From: Phenylobacterium sp.
GTDB taxonomy: Bacteria > Pseudomonadota > Alphaproteobacteria > Caulobacterales > Caulobacteraceae
Reading direction: 5' to 3'
Assembly (NCBI GenBank): GCA_028290925.1
Contig: JAQGIX010000099.1
Location: 1 to 7,531, forward strand
DNA: 7,531 bases
The notes beneath the pieces were generated by a model. That model was not told the origin of the DNA. It did not search any database and worked only from the letters and a program-made list of their open reading frames with translations. The position numbers and the translations under genes are program-made. Numbering within the stretch: position 1 is the stretch's first letter; each line of letters starts with the position of its first letter. Positions 5,340 through 7,531 of the stretch are shown piece by piece.

Positions 5340-6204
5340 GTTCGAGCTCGATCAGGTAGCGCGGCGGGGCCGGCGGTGCGGGCGGCGCCGGCGGCGTGAT
5401 GATCACCCGCGGTCCATGGATGGCGATGTGCACGCCTGAGCAGCCCCGGGTCGTGAGCCCCGCGGGCAGGCGCGTGTGGGCGTCGCCGCATGCCTCGTCC
5501 AGCTGGTCCTGGGTCAGCCCGCGGGCATGGGACAGGTCCGCGCCGCCGATCTGGGTCTGGCGCAGGCTGGCGTCATGGAAGTCAGCGCCATCGAAGTTGC
5601 CGCCCATCAGCACCGCGGCGTCGAGCACGGCGTCGCGGAACGAAGCCTTTTCGAACCGCCCCCAGGCCAGCACCGCCGCCCGCATCGTCGCATCGCGGAA
5701 GTCGGCCCCATGGGCGACGACGCGGTTCAGGTTGGCCGCGCTCAGGTCCGCGGAGTGGAAGGCGGTGTTCACCAGGGTCGCCTCGTTGAAGTTCGAGCCC
5801 TGGGCGGAGGAATTGGTGAAATCCGCCCCCGAGAGGTTGGCCTCGGTGAACTGGCTGCCGCTTGCCTGGCAATCGCGCAACCGCGCGTTCGCCAGGTTGG
5901 CGCCCTTGAAGTTGGCGCCGAGGATCTGGGAATCGGTCAGGTCGGCGTGGGCGAGGTTCGCGTCCGTGAAGGTCGAGGCCATGAAATGGGCTTCGCGCAG
6001 GTCGGCGCCGACGAACTGAGCGCCGGCGAAATTCGCCGCCATGAAGTGCGCGCCGCGCAGGCGTCGTCCGGAGAGTTCGCACTTGGGGCAGGAGCCGCCG
6101 AAGGTGGTGACCTTCGGCACTTCGCGGTCGCCGGCATAGGCCGCCGCCGGGGCGGCCAGGGCGAAGGCGATCAAGGCGAGGAGCAGGTGTGTCAGGCGGG
6201 GCAT
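5329..6204 (-). CDS. Exported pentapeptide-repeat protein
   Basis: A 291-residue protein. Residues 1-24 are a clear signal peptide (MPRLTHLLLALIAFALAAP..., cleavage probably after AYA24). A short linker carries a CxxC pair (C39-P-K-C42). Residues about 43-228 are tandem pentapeptide repeats of the A(N/D)(L/F)xx type (GANFK GANLA, SGADF and so on), roughly 37 coils of five residues predicted to fold into a right-handed quadrilateral beta helix. The C-terminal cap has GLTQDQLDEACGD and LPAGL, seen in many proteobacterial members, with further Cys at 239 and 255. The tail has three APP/PPA units (270-281). Such proteins usually act by protein-protein contact; the target here is unknown, and export makes a gyrase-protection role unlikely. 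The start at 6204 is chosen because it opens the signal peptide; upstream in-frame codons are Arg-rich and non-coding-like. No strong Shine-Dalgarno sequence is visible. The stop lies within the aspS 3' end. Confidence 0.88.
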   Translation of the reverse strand: MPRLTHLLLALIAFALAAPAAAYAGDREVPKVTTFGGSCPKCELSGRRLRGAHFMAANFAGAQFVGADLREAHFMASTFTDANLAHADLTDSQILGANFKGANLANARLRDCQASGSQFTEANLSGADFTNSSAQGSNFNEATLVNTAFHSADLSAANLNRVVAHGADFRDATMRAAVLAWGRFEKASFRDAVLDAAVLMGGNFDGADFHDASLRQTQIGGADLSHARGLTQDQLDEACGDAHTRLPAGLTTRGCSGVHIAIHGPRVIITPPAPPAPPAPPRYLIELEPRP

Positions 6205-6240
6205 CAGTAAGGGTTCATCTTTAGCGTCCCTGTCCCCTCT

Positions 6241-6262
6241 GCGCCGAGCCTCAGCTAGGCGC
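6241..6262 (-). other. Hairpin between the NrdJ-like gene and the pentapeptide gene
   Basis: GCGCC and GGCGC arms plus an inner AGC/GCT pairing, with one mismatch and a 4-base loop, form a short stem within the 86-bp gap (6205-6290) between two minus-strand genes. No T-run follows it in the direction of transcription, so it is not a convincing intrinsic terminator. Downstream, a GCTAAAGA sequence (minus strand, about 6217-6224) partly matches a -10 box and could give the pentapeptide gene its own start. Confidence 0.25.
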
Positions 6263-6290
6263 CACTTAATTCGCGGTAATTGTTGAGGGA

Positions 6291-7531
6291 TTAGCCGCCC
6301 TGGTCCCCGCCGAGGCGCCCGGCGCGCGCGCCGCATGTTTCGCAGATCAAGGCGGCGCCCTTGCGCACCACGGCCACGTCGCCGCAGGCCGCGCAGACGT
6401 CGGCCGCGTCCAGGCTGGTCGCGCCGGCCGGCCGGTTCGCGACCGGCAGGAACACCAGATTGTCCGGCGCGGCGCCCCGCGAGAAGCCGCGGGAGATGAA
6501 GCGCGACGCCGGCTGCGGCTCCTCGGCGACTGGCGGCGGGCCCTTTCCGTGGCCCAGGCCGTCGGCGTTCAGCTCGCCCGGGTCGGCGCTCGCGAGGTCG
6601 TCGCGGCCCAGGTAGGAGATGCCGAGCTCGCGGAAGATGTAGTCGAGGATCGAGGTGGCCGATTTCACCGTGTCGTTGCCGGTGACCGGTCCCGCCGGCT
6701 CGAAACGGGTGAACACGAAGGCGTCCACGAACTCATCCAGCGGCACGCCGTACTGCAGGCCGATGGAGATCGCGATGGCGAAGTTGTTCATCAGCGAGCG
6801 GAAGGCGGCACCTTCCTTGTGCATGTCGATGAAGATCTCGCCGAGCTCGCCCTCGTCGTATTCGCCGGTGTGCAGATAGACCTTGTGGCCACCCACCGCC
6901 GCCTTCTGGATGTAGCCTTTGCGCCGGTCCGGAAGCTTGCGGCGGACCCGCTCGCGCTCGACCACCCGCTCCACGATCCGCGCCTCGGGCGCCGGCGCGG
7001 TCTCGCGCGCCGCGCGGGGCTCCGACGGCGCCGGGAGGTCCAGCACCAGCTCGGCGGGCGGCGCATCGCGCTGGAGGCGGATCGCCACCGGGGCGTCCGG
7101 CAGCAGCGCCGTGAGCTCGTCCGGCCTCGCGCGCCAGGGCCGGCGGATCTCGGCCAGCGGCGGGACCGCCAGGACCGGGGCGATGGCCGCCAGCAGGGCG
7201 ACATAGGGCGCAGGACCGAGATCGGCCTCGGTGCGGAAGGCCTGCTGTTGGTCGTGGTCCAGGAACGGCGCGTCGGCCAGGCCCTCCTGGCCGAGCGCAT
7301 GGACCTCCGCCAAGGCCACGTCGCCGTGGGCGAAGCCGGCCAGCGCCAGGACGTCGAGCTCGGGGTTGGCCAGTTGCGCGGCCGAGGCGCCCAGCACGTC
7401 GCGCACGAAACCGTCGCCGATGATCTGCGGGCGGAAGGCCTGGGCGAGCCGGCCCACGAAGGGCAGGGCGGCTTCCACTGCGGCGACCTCATGGTCGGTG
7501 AAGCCGCGCCCGATCAGCGCCGCGCGGCTGA
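6291..7531 (-). CDS. C-terminal part of an NrdJ-related protein (class II, B12-dependent ribonucleotide reductase family), possibly degenerate
   Basis: The frame is open to the window edge; 412 C-terminal residues are visible, ending at TAA 6291-6293. The best-conserved part (nt about 6684-6935) contains KLPDRRKGYIQKAAVGGHKV, GEIFIDMHKEGAAFRSLMNN and LQYGVPLDEFVDAFVFTRFE. This is the TSCPD-like region of alphaproteobacterial NrdJ, followed by TSILDYIFRELGISYLGR. A charged linker (EARIVERVVERERVRR) precedes it, as in NrdJ. The C-terminus has two CxxC pairs (CAAC and CETC, nt 6333-6395), a zinc-ribbon layout. NrdJ converts ribonucleotides to deoxyribonucleotides with adenosylcobalamin. Here, however, the visible segment before the linker (about 7041-7346) is collinear with NrdJ but lacks its Cys-rich loops and the conserved SGAISKTIN loop. 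The cysteines of the usual NGTC and terminal GCS are also absent. Family membership is firm; catalytic activity is doubtful. The N-terminus is not visible. Confidence 0.85.
   Translation of the reverse strand, partial: SRAALIGRGFTDHEVAAVEAALPFVGRLAQAFRPQIIGDGFVRDVLGASAAQLANPELDVLALAGFAHGDVALAEVHALGQEGLADAPFLDHDQQQAFRTEADLGPAPYVALLAAIAPVLAVPPLAEIRRPWRARPDELTALLPDAPVAIRLQRDAPPAELVLDLPAPSEPRAARETAPAPEARIVERVVERERVRRKLPDRRKGYIQKAAVGGHKVYLHTGEYDEGELGEIFIDMHKEGAAFRSLMNNFAIAISIGLQYGVPLDEFVDAFVFTRFEPAGPVTGNDTVKSATSILDYIFRELGISYLGRDDLASADPGELNADGLGHGKGPPPVAEEPQPASRFISRGFSRGAAPDNLVFLPVANRPAGATSLDAADVCAACGDVAVVRKGAALICETCGARAGRLGGDQGG

Noticed and set aside
5500..6080. Short-period DNA repetition that could suggest a tandem repeat or CRISPR array
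   Set aside because: The 15-base periodicity is explained by degenerate pentapeptide codons; there are no identical repeats or unique spacers.
5476..6210. Plus-strand open frames (244 and 207 codons) opposite the pentapeptide gene
   Set aside because: They mirror the pentapeptide periodicity on the opposite strand; the minus frame has a signal peptide and a proper repeat cap.

Overview
The window is very GC-rich DNA with strong G/C third-position bias. It encodes an alphaproteobacterial-type aspartyl-tRNA synthetase and a protein whose C-terminal half matches alphaproteobacterial B12-dependent (class II) ribonucleotide reductases. Together these suggest an alphaproteobacterium, most likely Caulobacterales (Caulobacter/Phenylobacterium-like). 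That placement is an inference from protein character, not from a database search.

Layout. Bases 1-328 (+) hold the C-terminal end of an unrecognised protein. Bases 455-1509 (+) hold six tiny genes of 33-78 codons in a row, with 4-nt GTGA and ATGA overlaps or gaps of 2-16 nt: a single-pass membrane peptide, a DUF2188-like protein, a leucine-zipper coiled-coil peptide, a second single-pass membrane peptide, a basic disordered peptide and a small helical protein. They look like one microprotein operon. Its function is not recognisable, and it is one of the two most unusual parts of the window. Convergent to it, 1540-2031 (-) encodes a flavodoxin-fold protein. Its divergent neighbour at 2142-3473 (+) is an exported SxxK serine hydrolase (class C beta-lactamase/family VIII esterase type). 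Then comes aspS (3561-5339, +), complete at 592 aa, with a His at the position linked to non-discriminating tRNA(Asp/Asn) charging.

On the minus strand, 5329-6204 encodes an exported pentapeptide-repeat protein whose last codons overlap the end of aspS by 11 bp. Upstream of it on the same strand, 6291-7531 is the C-terminal part of an NrdJ-related protein that continues beyond the window. Its TSCPD-like and linker regions are well preserved. However, the preceding catalytic-barrel segment and the C-terminal redox cysteines appear to have lost the residues that define active NrdJ enzymes. It may therefore be a degenerate, non-catalytic paralogue.

No rRNA, tRNA, CRISPR array, insertion sequence or phage gene was seen. 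Apart from aspS, the genes do not form an obvious shared pathway.
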